A stretch of DNA of 64,000 bases from NCBI GenBank assembly GCA_963975425.1, contig CAXBGS010000001.1, positions 434,001 through 498,000 of the forward strand, written 5' to 3'. The notes beneath the pieces are model-generated. The model made no database searches. It was not told where the DNA came from and saw only the letters and a list, made by a program, of their open reading frames with translations. This DNA is from CAXBGS01 sp963975425. GTDB taxonomy: Bacteria; Planctomycetota; Planctomycetia; Pirellulales; Pirellulaceae. The position numbers and the translations under genes are program-made. Positions 41,875 to 51,788 of the stretch are shown one piece after another; position 1 is the first letter of the stretch; the number at the start of each line of letters is the position of its first letter.

Positions 41875-44117
41875 CAGGCAACACTCCTCTGGGCAACAGC
41901 GGCGTCGTCAATCGTCTCAGCGGCTTGCACCAGTCGAGGGTTGATCCAAGGGGCGGACATTTGAACCGTCACAGCCAAACCGCCAGCGATCAACATGCCC
42001 ATCGGCTGTGGCACGGGCAACAGTTGGTGCACAGCCCATTCGGCGACCACCGCCACGGCAACGCTCCATAGACTTAGGCGTGAACGCCGTAAGGGATCAA
42101 CAGGTTTCCACCAACGCAGCAGTGCGAACAGTAAGGCAAAGTGTGCGATCAATGCCGATGCCATCGGCGTGCCGGACGCCGTGTAAAGCGCCTGTGGCAG
42201 TGTTGTGGCGTCGATATCGCGTGAGAGATTTTCGTCAATCGGCAACATCAAAAACTCACTGAGCGCGAAAGCCGTCGCGCCCACCCCGGCACCAATCCCC
42301 GCCAAAACAAGTCGTCGCGGCAGCCCCTCGCCCTCGTCGCGTTCCCAAAGCTTCCCCAATCCCAACAGACTGAGTGACCCGACCAGAACGATGGTCGCCA
42401 TCCACGCGTAGGGCGAAAGTGCGATCGCGTCGACGGTACCGGTCCGCAATCCGATCACCGCTGCGGCGACCATCATTGCCATGACGGTAAACGAGGACGC
42501 AATCCACGAACTGCTTAGTTCGGCAATTCGCTGGACCGAATGTTTCGCGCGCAGATCCGTTCGCATCAAGCTGCGCCATTGGGCGCGAGACAAACCATGC
42601 TGTGCGGTTCGAGCGCCGGTCACGGTAGCGATACGCTGGGCTTCGGCATAAGTCGGCTGTTGGCTGACGTGCAACACCATTTGACGCACGATGTAGTAGG
42701 GCACATAAACGATCCCGATCACCGTCAGCAGCGGCAGTAACCAGTGCGTGTTGACCAGCAACACCAAGACCGCCATGACCGCTAGAAAACCTTTCGCGCC
42801 GGGCGAGTTATCCAGGGTCGACCACCAACGCTTTAAATCGGCGACGCTTTGCCGTACGGCTCGCGCAAACGGCTCATCCAGCGAAGTGTCCGTATCGGAT
42901 AACGCGGCCGAGGAAACAGCGGTCGTGATCGCAGGCGACGGATCAATCACCGTCGCAACCACCGGCGGCTCGACTTGATCAACCGACGCCAAAAACACCG
43001 GCTCGACTTCACCTCGGGCTAAATCGATTCCAAGTGCGGCGGCCATCTCAGCCACCGAAGCGGGACGCGCGGCAGGATCCTTTTGAAGCGACCGGCTGAT
43101 CACATCGCGATACGGCTGTGCGACATCGCTTAAATCGGGAGTCGCCGTCAAGTGCTTGACGATGATCTCGTGACAGCTTTCACCGTCAAAAGGCACGCGA
43201 CCGGTCAACAGCTCATACAGCAAGATTCCTAATGCATAAATATCGATCTCACGACCGTATTCGCCTCGACCGATTTCCGGTGCCATGTAGTGAAACGTGC
43301 CGACGCTTTCGGTGTGTCCGCCACGATGAGATGCCGAGATAAACTTGCTAAGCCCATAGTCGCCAACCTTAACGACGCCCAGATCATCAAACACGTTGCC
43401 CGGTTTGATGTCGCGGTGGACCAATCCCGCCGAATGCAGGTGGCCGATGCCGGCGGCGATCGAACCAAACCAGCGGCGGACCTCTGATTCGGGCAACCCG
43501 TCGGGCGATTCGTCCAGCACTTCTCGCAGATTGCGACCGGCAACGTATTCCATCACCACCCAGGCCTGCTCATTGGCGTCACGACAAATGTCGTACAGGG
43601 CAACCAAGTTGGGATGTTTGAGGTTTAGGCACTGGGATGCCCCTCGAAGTTCAACGTCCAGATTTCGCTGGACGTGCTTCAGCGCGACCTCTTTCCCCGC
43701 ATCGCTGACGGCAAAGTAAACAACCCCAAACCCACCGGTCCCGATCCCCCGACGGATCGTGTAGGGAGGCAACGGTTTAGAGCCAGGTGCAAATGCAAAA
43801 GACATAGGATTCGCAAACGAATTGCTGGGCGCCGTGTCGACAAGATGTTTAACAGGGTTTGCGATAGCGTCGTCCTCGGGCGATGGATCATCAGCAGCGT
43901 TCATTTTATCGACCCAAGCCCCTATCCATCCGCCTTTCGACAAAAAACTGTTTCCGCCGGGTGCCCAGTGTCGCCACCGCTGCCCCCATTTACAGGCCGA
44001 ACCGGCCTTTTTTCGGGGCGCCGGTTCGGTGGAAAAATCTCGGGGATCCCGGCCCCGAGACTGCGAGAATGAGCTTGCGAGGTCGGCCGCGTCGGCAATC
44101 ATAGCTGGCTTATTCAT
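41874..44117 (-). CDS. Membrane Ser/Thr protein kinase
   Basis: 747 residues. The kinase domain (about 115-365) has GIGTGGFGVVYF, VALKHV, HRDIKPGNV near 229, DYG instead of DFG (VGDYGLSKF, near 251) and MAPEIG. About six membrane helices follow from about residue 450. The first 71 residues are poor in protein character, and a DNA hairpin with a T6 run on the other strand lies within them, so the true start may be the Met at 72 (43904) or later; however, the ATG at 44117 overlaps the upstream gene stop as ATGA, which favours it. It is partnered by an FHA-like protein. Confidence 0.88.
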   Translation of the reverse strand: MNKPAMIADAADLASSFSQSRGRDPRDFSTEPAPRKKAGSACKWGQRWRHWAPGGNSFLSKGGWIGAWVDKMNAADDPSPEDDAIANPVKHLVDTAPSNSFANPMSFAFAPGSKPLPPYTIRRGIGTGGFGVVYFAVSDAGKEVALKHVQRNLDVELRGASQCLNLKHPNLVALYDICRDANEQAWVVMEYVAGRNLREVLDESPDGLPESEVRRWFGSIAAGIGHLHSAGLVHRDIKPGNVFDDLGVVKVGDYGLSKFISASHRGGHTESVGTFHYMAPEIGRGEYGREIDIYALGILLYELLTGRVPFDGESCHEIIVKHLTATPDLSDVAQPYRDVISRSLQKDPAARPASVAEMAAALGIDLARGEVEPVFLASVDQVEPPVVATVIDPSPAITTAVSSAALSDTDTSLDEPFARAVRQSVADLKRWWSTLDNSPGAKGFLAVMAVLVLLVNTHWLLPLLTVIGIVYVPYYIVRQMVLHVSQQPTYAEAQRIATVTGARTAQHGLSRAQWRSLMRTDLRAKHSVQRIAELSSSWIASSFTVMAMMVAAAVIGLRTGTVDAIALSPYAWMATIVLVGSLSLLGLGKLWERDEGEGLPRRLVLAGIGAGVGATAFALSEFLMLPIDENLSRDIDATTLPQALYTASGTPMASALIAHFALLFALLRWWKPVDPLRRSRLSLWSVAVAVVAEWAVHQLLPVPQPMGMLIAGGLAVTVQMSAPWINPRLVQAAETIDDAAVAQRSVA

Positions 44118-44692
44118 GCCGTTTCCAAGGTCATTGTCAGTGAAGGAAAGGTCAAACGATTTCCGATCGACAGCTGGGTAAATTCACCGGTCAGCCCGAC
44201 CCTGGCCAACCAATCGGTGTTTCGCCGGGTCAAGACGATCCGATCCTCCACACCACCGGTCCGGATGTGACAATCCGAATCGGGTCCGATCAGCAGCGCA
44301 TCGGCGACCAGCACAACGCCATCCATGTGATCGGCAAATCGATGCGGCGGCGACAGGTTCAACCTTGCCGACCTGCACAACGGACTCGGTTTTGTAAGTG
44401 TCATCGCAGCGGAACCTGGAATGGGAAGCGTCTGGCCGTCGCTGATCAAAACGGGATTCGATGAAGCCGATTCGATCCAAAGGTAGTCGTCGTCTTGGCG
44501 TCTAATTTGTCCCGCGAGACGCGGCCAATCTGCGCGGACACCGATATCCGCCGAATCACAATGGCTAACCGCCCCGACAGACCAAGCATCGCCACCGAGC
44601 AACAAGAAACCGCCGCACCCATCGACCCAAAGCCTCCAGCGCATTGCCGGAGGCGATGGATTCGATAGAGAGTCTGGGACTTGTTCCGACAC
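44114..44692 (-). CDS. FHA-like protein next to the kinase
   Basis: 192 residues. Two related halves are visible: WRLWVDGCGGFLLLGGD and on (about 19-105), and MDGVVLVADALLIGPDSDCH and on (about 120-190). Both end with a short beta pattern typical of FHA folds, though the phosphothreonine-binding residues are not clear. FHA proteins bind phosphorylated Thr, so it fits a reader for the kinase directly downstream. Its stop overlaps the kinase ATG. Confidence 0.65.
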   Translation of the reverse strand: MSEQVPDSLSNPSPPAMRWRLWVDGCGGFLLLGGDAWSVGAVSHCDSADIGVRADWPRLAGQIRRQDDDYLWIESASSNPVLISDGQTLPIPGSAAMTLTKPSPLCRSARLNLSPPHRFADHMDGVVLVADALLIGPDSDCHIRTGGVEDRIVLTRRNTDWLARVGLTGEFTQLSIGNRLTFPSLTMTLETA

Positions 44693-44745
44693 GGATCAGC
44701 CTTCGGTGCCAGGGATCGAACACAGGAATTGCACTTGATCGTCCG

Positions 44746-45555
44746 CTAGTCCAATTGAATAGCGGCAAACGCTTCGTTGGCAGGCTGATGTCCGTTACTA
44801 AAGTAAGCCGAGATATCGTCCAACAAGTCTTCGTCGTTCGGTTCATCCAAGTCGATTTCGCCGAAGTATTCCACATCGACGCTCATCGTCTCTTCTTCGA
44901 CTTCGATCCGTGTGGCGATCTCGTCCAACAACGCTTTCGTTTGCGACAATTGACTGTCATCCAACGCAAAGTCGCTGCTGGTCTGGGCCACACGCAGTGA
45001 CGCTAGTCGAGCTTGCAGATTTTCAACTTCGACCTCTAATTGACGCTTCGCACTCAACATCGCGTCCATCCGTTCATGCCCGGCTCTTAGCGATGACTTA
45101 CGAGCGGTCAACATTTGCTGCAACTTGTCGGCCGTCTCATTACGGGTTTTAAATCGCTTAAAACGATTGCTCAAATCATTCTTCACTTGCACCGAAGTGT
45201 AGGTGTGCCCGCCGTAGGTGTACATCTCGCTTCCGTGACGTAGATCTTCGGTCAATCGCTCGATATCGCTTTGCGATTTCGCAAGTCTCGCGTCGGTTTC
45301 AGCCAACTGCTTTTCCAGTTTCGCAACCTCGACCTTCTCGCGGGCGATTCGCATTGCGTTGGATTCGATCTCCGGTTTCAGATCGGCGATCATTTGGCGG
45401 GCTCGTTTCAGTTCCCATTCCACAGGAACGGTATCGCTGGCAGAATCCCTCAACCAGCTAACGCCGCAGCGTGCATAGCTAAATAGTGGGACCCCCACGG
45501 TGACGCTGGACAGCAGCGCCAACGCGCTGCCGGCTAGGATGGCTTTCTTTAACAT
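44746..45555 (-). CDS. Coiled-coil membrane-anchored protein
   Basis: 269 residues. An N-terminal hydrophobic segment (ILAGSALALLSSVTVGVPLF) is followed by about 170 residues of charged heptad-like sequence (residues 50-220), interrupted by the aromatic GSEMYTYGGHTYTS, and an acidic C-terminus (DLDEPNDEDLLDDI). The anchor and long coiled coil suggest a scaffold under the membrane. I do not assign a family. It lies upstream of the FHA and kinase genes in the same direction with a 53-base gap. Confidence 0.8.
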   Translation of the reverse strand: MLKKAILAGSALALLSSVTVGVPLFSYARCGVSWLRDSASDTVPVEWELKRARQMIADLKPEIESNAMRIAREKVEVAKLEKQLAETDARLAKSQSDIERLTEDLRHGSEMYTYGGHTYTSVQVKNDLSNRFKRFKTRNETADKLQQMLTARKSSLRAGHERMDAMLSAKRQLEVEVENLQARLASLRVAQTSSDFALDDSQLSQTKALLDEIATRIEVEEETMSVDVEYFGEIDLDEPNDEDLLDDISAYFSNGHQPANEAFAAIQLD

Positions 45556-46171
45556 CGTTTCTTCCCTCGAAAATTTGGCTGATAGGTCGCTGAGTATCTG
45601 GGCGTCGACTGCACTAAAAGCTTGCAGTCGTCGATTTGATTGACTGCTTCTCAGCTCTCAACCAACAATTCGCTCGCAGCTGAGCATTCTTGGGACATTC
45701 GCCGAAAAAACTTGCGATCACCGCTGCAAACTTTGACCAACCGGTATCGGCTGCGGAAAATGCGAATCTTTCCTGAGATAAGGGGGCGATTTCTATCCGA
45801 ATCCGGACCTTACCGGGATATAATTAGACTGTGATGACAGGCGTGGCCGATAAGTGATGTACTTTGACAGCCGATATGGCATGAATACGACGTCGATGTC
45901 GCAGGTCCGCAACGTTGAGCGTTCCAGGATGGATTTGGCTTTTTTACGTAAAACGTTGTACAGGTAGAGTTTAGGCAGACACGAGGCAATTTTGGCTCGG
46001 ATTTCGGCATAGCGATTGCTGAGTTTTCGCTGTCAGAATGAACCTTTGTATGCAGAGGGTCTCCCTTTAAGAAGCATGCAGCGGCCATTGAAACAAATGT
46101 GGTGCTGACACGCTCAGCGAGTTTGTACTGAATACCGCCCGCAATGGATTGCCCAAACGGAGTGAAATCCG
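45556..46171. other. Intergenic stretch, divergent promoters expected
   Basis: No convincing gene in about 615 bases. A 175-codon minus-strand frame (45810-46337) overlaps the small gene at 46172 and has no family pattern. A weak sigma-54-like element, CGGCATAGCGATTGCT (46005-46020, plus strand), has correct GG-N10-GC spacing with three mismatches and points at the small gene. Confidence 0.4.
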
Positions 46172-46375
46172 ATGACGACTTCAAGCGAACAATCGATCCC
46201 ATCCGCTCCGCGACCAGACGGTCGTCACTGGAGTGAGTTGACAGCAACACTGAACGAAGATTCGGTGCTGGTCCTGGATCAGTGGATCGACGAAGACTTA
46301 CGCCGTCTGGAAGAGGATCTCGAACGGTTCGTCTCACCGAATTCGCTTCAGAAAAATCTTCGCCGGTCTCGCTAA
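46172..46375 (+). CDS. Small acidic protein, unknown function
   Basis: 67 residues. The middle part (SVLVLDQWIDEDLRRLEEDL) is a charged amphipathic helix and the end is basic (KNLRRSR). GGAGTG lies before the ATG as a Shine-Dalgarno site. I do not recognise the family. Small proteins of this size and composition occur in Planctomycetota. Confidence 0.6.
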   Translation: MTTSSEQSIPSAPRPDGRHWSELTATLNEDSVLVLDQWIDEDLRRLEEDLERFVSPNSLQKNLRRSR

Positions 46376-46684
46376 CGATTTACCACTAGTCTTGTGAGCT
46401 CATTTCTTCGTTGTCATCTCGCAAGCTGCCCTGGGCCGCCACGTCCTTACAGCAACCGCGATGCTTAACGCGGCCGTGCTCTCGAGAATTCCGTTGGTAG
46501 TCCGAACAGGGCGAAGGGGGGACTGAAATCGAGATGCATCGACGCGGTGCATTCTTTTTCTCGGGTCAGCCGATGACCACTGCTTGGTGTTGCCTCAGCC
46601 TCGCATTGCCTCTGCGCGGCGTGGTCTCTGCTCGTATTTCCTCTGTTCGTATTCCCTCTGTTCGCCCGCGCGACGGGAATCGAC
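46376..46684. other. Non-coding stretch with short repeats
   Basis: Between the small gene and the TPR gene stop. It contains two and a half copies of CCTCTGTTCGTATT (46638-46670). Nothing else is seen. Confidence 0.4.
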
Positions 46685-47953
46685 TCACTGACGGTTCGGT
46701 GCGACGGATAAGATCCCTGCCGCAACTTGCAAACCGATGATGCCCCAATTGAATGTCGTCATCGATTTTACGATCGGCATCACACTGTCGGTCGAGGATC
46801 CATTCAGGACGCCGTACACAGGAATCAGTCCGATCGCGAGTCCGGCAACACCGATCCCAATCGCCCGTGCTGGTGTCGCCATTGAAAAGGGGACCGTCGC
46901 TGGCACACACATCAGCATCCAGTAGTACGCCACAACGATGGCCCCAAGCAGCCCCAACGTCGTGCCTGTGTATAGTGTCCCCACCACTCCGCTGATCATG
47001 CAGGCGGCAACCAAATTGGATGTCCAGATTTGAGTCGGATTCAGCAGATGACGTCCGAACGGGTGAAAACGCAAGAATGTGTTGAACACGGCATTGGACG
47101 TCCAAGTCAAAACCGCAAACGCCATGTACGCCATCAACAGCAATGGTATCAGCGGCACCAACAATGGAATCAGATTGCCTAATTCCTGCAACGCTTGAAT
47201 CATCAACCAGGCGCCAAGAATGATCGCGAATTGATACTTTGTCGATAGTCGGCTGAGTGCGACGTGAAAGCTGCGCACGAATCGAAACACGATACTGCGA
47301 CTGTTGATCGCATGAATCATGCCTTCGCGAGCGGCGTCGTTATTGGCGTCAAGCCGCAGCGATTCGCGAAATGCCGTTTGCGCTTCGCCGTGTCGACCGG
47401 CATTCAACAACACCCACCCGTATGCAGAATGTGAATAGGAGTCGTCCGGATCGTTTTGCAGATTCCTGGCGGCTGATTCGATTGCATCATCGCTACGCCC
47501 GAGCCGTTCCAGTGCAATCGATCGAACATTGTTGCAGTGCGTATCTTCGGGATCGATCGCGAGCCCTGCCTCTGCAGAATCGAGTGCCTGTTGCCAATTG
47601 CGCATCGACAGACAAACCCGAGCCTGCTGGCCGAAGTAGTCCGCGTCGTAGGGATCCAGCCGGATAGATTCGCGAATCGCCGCCAGCGACTCGTCGAACC
47701 GGTTACGAGCCGCTAGGGCAAAGCTAAGCACAAAGTGGTTGTACGGATTGTCGGGTTCCAAGTGAACAGCGGTTTCCGCTTCTTTGGTAGCCTCATCCAG
47801 ACGCGTTTGCGTACTGACGATGCATGCGCCCAACATCGCATGAGCGGCGGCCAGATCGGGTTGATCCGCCAAGACCCGGCGTATTTCTTGCTCCGCCATC
47901 GCGTAGCGAGCTTGGCTCATCAAAAGCTGAGCACGAGTCAAATCATGTTCCAC
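46685..47953 (-). CDS. TPR protein with C-terminal membrane domain
   Basis: 422 residues. Residues 1-210 form about six TPR units (LADQPDLAAAHAMLGACIV, HLEPDNPYNHFVLSFALAA and similar). Residues 235-420 hold about five membrane helices. The TPR part should face the cytoplasm and bind proteins. It starts 10 bases after the AAA ATPase gene ends, in the same direction, so the two are likely a unit. Function unknown. Confidence 0.85.
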   Translation of the reverse strand: MEHDLTRAQLLMSQARYAMAEQEIRRVLADQPDLAAAHAMLGACIVSTQTRLDEATKEAETAVHLEPDNPYNHFVLSFALAARNRFDESLAAIRESIRLDPYDADYFGQQARVCLSMRNWQQALDSAEAGLAIDPEDTHCNNVRSIALERLGRSDDAIESAARNLQNDPDDSYSHSAYGWVLLNAGRHGEAQTAFRESLRLDANNDAAREGMIHAINSRSIVFRFVRSFHVALSRLSTKYQFAIILGAWLMIQALQELGNLIPLLVPLIPLLLMAYMAFAVLTWTSNAVFNTFLRFHPFGRHLLNPTQIWTSNLVAACMISGVVGTLYTGTTLGLLGAIVVAYYWMLMCVPATVPFSMATPARAIGIGVAGLAIGLIPVYGVLNGSSTDSVMPIVKSMTTFNWGIIGLQVAAGILSVAPNRQ

Positions 47954-47962
47954 CGCGTACCC

Positions 47963-49324
47963 CTAGCGCTTGATATTCAAGTACTGCAGAATCGGATCGT
48001 ACGCGCCACTTTCGTTGGAATAAAGCGCGTGATTTCGCGCCGTTGAGAACCATTCTCCGGTGCTGGGCAAAGTCTTCTTGGCGGCCAACAGCAAATCTTT
48101 GGTCGTCAATGGTTTTGGCAACCCGGTCTTCATCGCTTCGTGTAATTTTGCTTCGACGGCGACATCAACGATGGCCGTCAAATCGGCGCCGGAATAATCG
48201 TGCGTCTTCGCAGCGACCTTATCGACATCGATATTGTCGGTCGGCTTACCGGCAAGGGCGATGCGCAGGATGTCCGAACGCGCTTCCAGGTCCGGCGGCG
48301 GAACAAAAACGACTCGTTCAAATCGGCCCGGTCGACGAAACGCGCTATCAAGGTGCCAAGGTGCATTCGTCGCGGCAAGAAACAATAACCCGTCGTTGTC
48401 TTCTTCGATTCCGTCAAGTTCGGACAGAAACTGGTTGATCAGATGCCGGCCGCCACTGCGTCGCATATCACTGCGACTGGCGCCTAACGCATCGACCTCA
48501 TCAAAGAACACGACGCAAGGCTTGTTGCTGCGCGCTTGCTGAAACAGGCTGTGCAGATTCTTTTCAGAATTCCCAATCCACATGTCCAAGACATCGTTGA
48601 TCCCGACCGACAGAAAATTGGACTCGACTTCACCGGCGGTGGCTTTCGCCAACATCGTCTTACCACAACCGGGAGGCCCATACATCAAAATGCCCCCGCC
48701 CACTTTCTTTCCGTATGACGCGTACAATTCGGCGTGTTGCATCGGATAGATGATCTTCACCGAAATGTCTTCTTTGACCTGCTTCATGCCGCCGACGTCG
48801 GCGAATGTTGTCTTGGGCCTTTCAAAGTCGGCGATCATCTCGTCATCGTCTAGGTCTTCTTCTCCCTGCCAACCGACGCGCATTGGCAATTCGTCATCCC
48901 CATCGTCGTCAAACGAATCCAGCCCCAGCAAGCTGGCCAAAGCGGGGTCCGCAAGATCGGGATCGGCGTCGATTGCGTCGCGATAGCTGCTGGTGGCCGC
49001 GTGCGTGTCGCCTTGTTGCTGCATCAGTCGCGCGTGCATCAAGAATGCTTCCGGCGCGGTGTTGCTTCCACCCAACAAGGTTTCCACGATCGCCAGCGCG
49101 TGTGACAGCCGGCCGTCACGGCGATAACTTTCCGCCAAACCCAACTGTAATGTCAGATCGCCGGCGTTGTGCTCGAGCGCTTGGCGATAGGCGTCTGCCG
49201 CCTCGGACGGACGCGACATCGTCAATAGAGTTTTGCCTAAATGATCGGCAAGCTGGATGTTGTTCGGCGCCAGTTTGACCGCATCCAGCAATGCGTCGAT
49301 GGCCGCCTGGTTCGGATTACTCAT
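47963..49324 (-). CDS. TPR-AAA ATPase
   Basis: 453 residues. Residues 5-120 are TPR-like; residues 165-420 form one AAA module with Walker A GPPGCGKTMLAKATAG (about 215-230), Walker B VVFFDEVDALG, the second region AATNAPWHLDSAFRRPGRF (sensor and Arg fingers), and a C-terminal helical part. It resembles the Cdc48/FtsH ATPase group but has no protease or second AAA ring. The ATG at 49324 has AAGGAG upstream and overlaps the end of the small membrane gene by 8 bases. It may remodel membrane-bound proteins with the TPR membrane protein downstream. Confidence 0.9.
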   Translation of the reverse strand: MSNPNQAAIDALLDAVKLAPNNIQLADHLGKTLLTMSRPSEAADAYRQALEHNAGDLTLQLGLAESYRRDGRLSHALAIVETLLGGSNTAPEAFLMHARLMQQQGDTHAATSSYRDAIDADPDLADPALASLLGLDSFDDDGDDELPMRVGWQGEEDLDDDEMIADFERPKTTFADVGGMKQVKEDISVKIIYPMQHAELYASYGKKVGGGILMYGPPGCGKTMLAKATAGEVESNFLSVGINDVLDMWIGNSEKNLHSLFQQARSNKPCVVFFDEVDALGASRSDMRRSGGRHLINQFLSELDGIEEDNDGLLFLAATNAPWHLDSAFRRPGRFERVVFVPPPDLEARSDILRIALAGKPTDNIDVDKVAAKTHDYSGADLTAIVDVAVEAKLHEAMKTGLPKPLTTKDLLLAAKKTLPSTGEWFSTARNHALYSNESGAYDPILQYLNIKR

Positions 49325-49583
49325 GACTGGCGGCTCCTTGAGAAAAGTCGCTTTGGTTTGATACCGCGGCATCCACCTCGGGCAATGCAACCGAATCTTG
49401 CACGTCTTGATCGCTCACTTGCTGATTTTGAATCGCCGGTGGGTCACTGATTTGTGATACCAAGTGAACGCAGGCCGCCGTCCCGACGATACCGATGCAA
49501 GAGAATACGATCAGCGGTATCCAGCTGGCGCCGGGTTTGTCGAACCGATCGAATGCTTTCCGCGCGTTATTCAACGGAATCAA
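49317..49583 (-). CDS. Small single-helix membrane protein
   Basis: 88 residues with one membrane helix (IPLIVFSCIGIVGTAACVHLV, in part, about 22-42) and a polar acidic tail. No family recognised. It overlaps the AAA gene start and is likely part of that operon. Confidence 0.65.
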   Translation of the reverse strand: MIPLNNARKAFDRFDKPGASWIPLIVFSCIGIVGTAACVHLVSQISDPPAIQNQQVSDQDVQDSVALPEVDAAVSNQSDFSQGAASHE

Positions 49584-49756
49584 GTTTAAAAGAGTTGATC
49601 GGACTTCAGAAAAGCAGGCGGGTTCGCAGCCGCAGATTATATCACAAAGCGCCGGTGTTTCGTGCCGCTAAGGGATTTCCCCGAACCGAAACCTCGTACC
49701 ACGAGTCATTCACGCCAAAGTTTTATTGCCGCGGGTGTTGGCGGGGCGGCCCCAGA

Positions 49757-51670
49757 TTAAACGTCGATTTCCTCGGCGTCTTCGGCGCGGTCCATGATAA
49801 ACCGAAACCTTGCCGACGCGTCTCGGCCCATCAAGTCGCTGATGACGCGATCCGTTTCCAATTGATCATCAATTTCGACGCGCAGCAACGATCTTGTTGC
49901 CGGATTGAGGGTCGTTTCCCAAAGCACCTTGGGCATCATTTCGCCGAGTCCCTTGAACCGAGTGATCTCGGGCGTCGCTCGGCCTTGGTGTTCATTGAGA
50001 ATACGTTCACGGTCGGCTTCGTCTTTGGCCCAGTACGTTTCTTTGCCGATATCGATGCGGAACAGCGGTGGCACGGCGATGAACAAACGTCCGTCGGCAA
50101 TCAGTCCTGGCATGTGTCGGTAAAAGAACGTCAACAACAATGTCGTGATGTGATGACCGTCCGAGTCGGCATCGGCCAATAAAATAATACGGTCGTATCG
50201 CAATTGCGGTAAATCGATGCTTGGACCGATCCCGCATCCCAGCGAAGCGATCATATCTTGAATTTCTTTGTTCTCTAAGATTTTCTTCAGCGTTGCGCTT
50301 TCGGTGTTCAGTACTTTTCCTCGCAGCGGCAAGATCGCTTGCGTGTTGCGGTCGCGGCCTTGTTTGGCGCTGCCACCGGCCGAGTCGCCTTCGACGATGA
50401 ACAATTCACTGTCACCGCGCCCACCGGCCACACAATCACTCAGCTTGCCGGGCAACAGGGTTCGTTTGGCGCCTCCCTTGCGACTGACCGCTTCGGAAGC
50501 GGCTCGTGACGCTGCCCGGGCGCGCGCCGCCGCGATGATCCGGGCGATCACGCTGTCGGCAACGCTGCGATTGTTGTTCATCCATTGTTCCATCGCCGGA
50601 CGCACAGCGTTTTCGACCAACGATTGCGCCTCGGGATTATTCAGTCGATCTTTGGTTTGACCTTGAAACTGAGGCTCGGCGATAAAGATCGAAACGATCG
50701 CAACAAGTCCTTCGCGGATGTCCTCGTGGGTGAACTTGACGCCGCGAGGCGTCAGGCTGTGCGTGTCAATGTAGTTGCGAACCGCTTTGTTCAGCCCGCT
50801 GCGGAATCCGTTCTCATGTGTCCCGCCGCTGCCGGTCGGGATACCGTTGACATAGCTGCGCACATGCTCGTCGGTGGACTCGGTCCAGTTCAGAGCCAAT
50901 TCCAAACGTATATCGTCGTCTTTACTTAAAGAGAAAGGGACTTCGTGAATCGGCGACGCCTTGCGTTCCTTTAGCACCTTCGCCAGATAGTCGATAACAC
51001 CTTGTTCGTGCAGAAACGTTTCTTTGGTCTTTTCGGCTTCGTTGATGTAATTAACTTTGACACCGCGATGCAGAAAGCTGGCCGTTTCAAGCCGGTGCCG
51101 AATCGTATCGCTGTCAAAATTAGTCTTCGGAAAGATAGTCGGATCGGGCGTGAACGTGATCGTGGTTCCCGTCCCGCGCACGGCACCTTTCAATTTTTGA
51201 AGCTTTGATTTGGCAATCCCTTTGGCGAACACCATTTTGTATTGCGCACCGTCGCGACGCACGATCGCCGTCAATTCTTTTGACAGTGCGTTGACAACCG
51301 ACGCACCGACGCCGTGCAAACCACCGGAGGTCTTGTAATTGTTCCCGTCAAACTTGCCGCCGGCATGTAGCACGGTCAGCACCATTTCCAGTGCCGGCTT
51401 TTTCGTTTTGGGATGTTTGTCCACGGGAATGCCGCGACCGTTATCGCTGACGGTGACCGTTTGCCCGTCCTTGTGCAACGTGACGGAGATTTCCGTCGCG
51501 TGCCCGTTCATCGCTTCATCGACCGAGTTATCGACCACTTCCCAGATCAAGTGATGCAGTCCCGCCATGCCGACGCCGCCGATATACATGCCCGGACGTT
51601 TGCGAACGGGATCGAGACCCTCGAGGGCGGTGATGTCTTTTGCGCTGTAAGTTTTCGTTGCAGTGGTCAT
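49757..51670 (-). CDS. parE: Topoisomerase IV subunit B
   Basis: 637 residues, typical ParE length. The GHKL ATPase site (WEVVDNSVDEAMNGHA; VSDNGRGIPVDKHPKTKKPA; GGLHGVGASVVNAL), the TOPRIM signature (EGDSAGGSAKQGRDRNTQAI; LLADADSDGHHI) and RFKGLGEMMPKVLWETTLNP are present. The C-terminal ending (ARFRFIMDRAEDAEEIDV) is ParE-like. With ParC it decatenates daughter chromosomes. It follows parC in the same direction after 118 bases. Confidence 0.96.
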   Translation of the reverse strand: MTTATKTYSAKDITALEGLDPVRKRPGMYIGGVGMAGLHHLIWEVVDNSVDEAMNGHATEISVTLHKDGQTVTVSDNGRGIPVDKHPKTKKPALEMVLTVLHAGGKFDGNNYKTSGGLHGVGASVVNALSKELTAIVRRDGAQYKMVFAKGIAKSKLQKLKGAVRGTGTTITFTPDPTIFPKTNFDSDTIRHRLETASFLHRGVKVNYINEAEKTKETFLHEQGVIDYLAKVLKERKASPIHEVPFSLSKDDDIRLELALNWTESTDEHVRSYVNGIPTGSGGTHENGFRSGLNKAVRNYIDTHSLTPRGVKFTHEDIREGLVAIVSIFIAEPQFQGQTKDRLNNPEAQSLVENAVRPAMEQWMNNNRSVADSVIARIIAAARARAASRAASEAVSRKGGAKRTLLPGKLSDCVAGGRGDSELFIVEGDSAGGSAKQGRDRNTQAILPLRGKVLNTESATLKKILENKEIQDMIASLGCGIGPSIDLPQLRYDRIILLADADSDGHHITTLLLTFFYRHMPGLIADGRLFIAVPPLFRIDIGKETYWAKDEADRERILNEHQGRATPEITRFKGLGEMMPKVLWETTLNPATRSLLRVEIDDQLETDRVISDLMGRDASARFRFIMDRAEDAEEIDV

Positions 51671-51788
51671 CGAGAATGTAGTTTTGCCTTTTTAGGCTAG
51701 AGCAAGCTGGGACCGATGGAACATGATGACGAAGAGTCGAGAGCCGAGTCGAAACCAAGCCCCGAGGAGCCCGGCCGACGGGTGCGAA

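Noticed and set aside
45810..46337. 175-codon minus-strand frame
   Set aside because: It overlaps the better-supported small gene at 46172, has no family pattern, no ribosome site and shadow-like composition.
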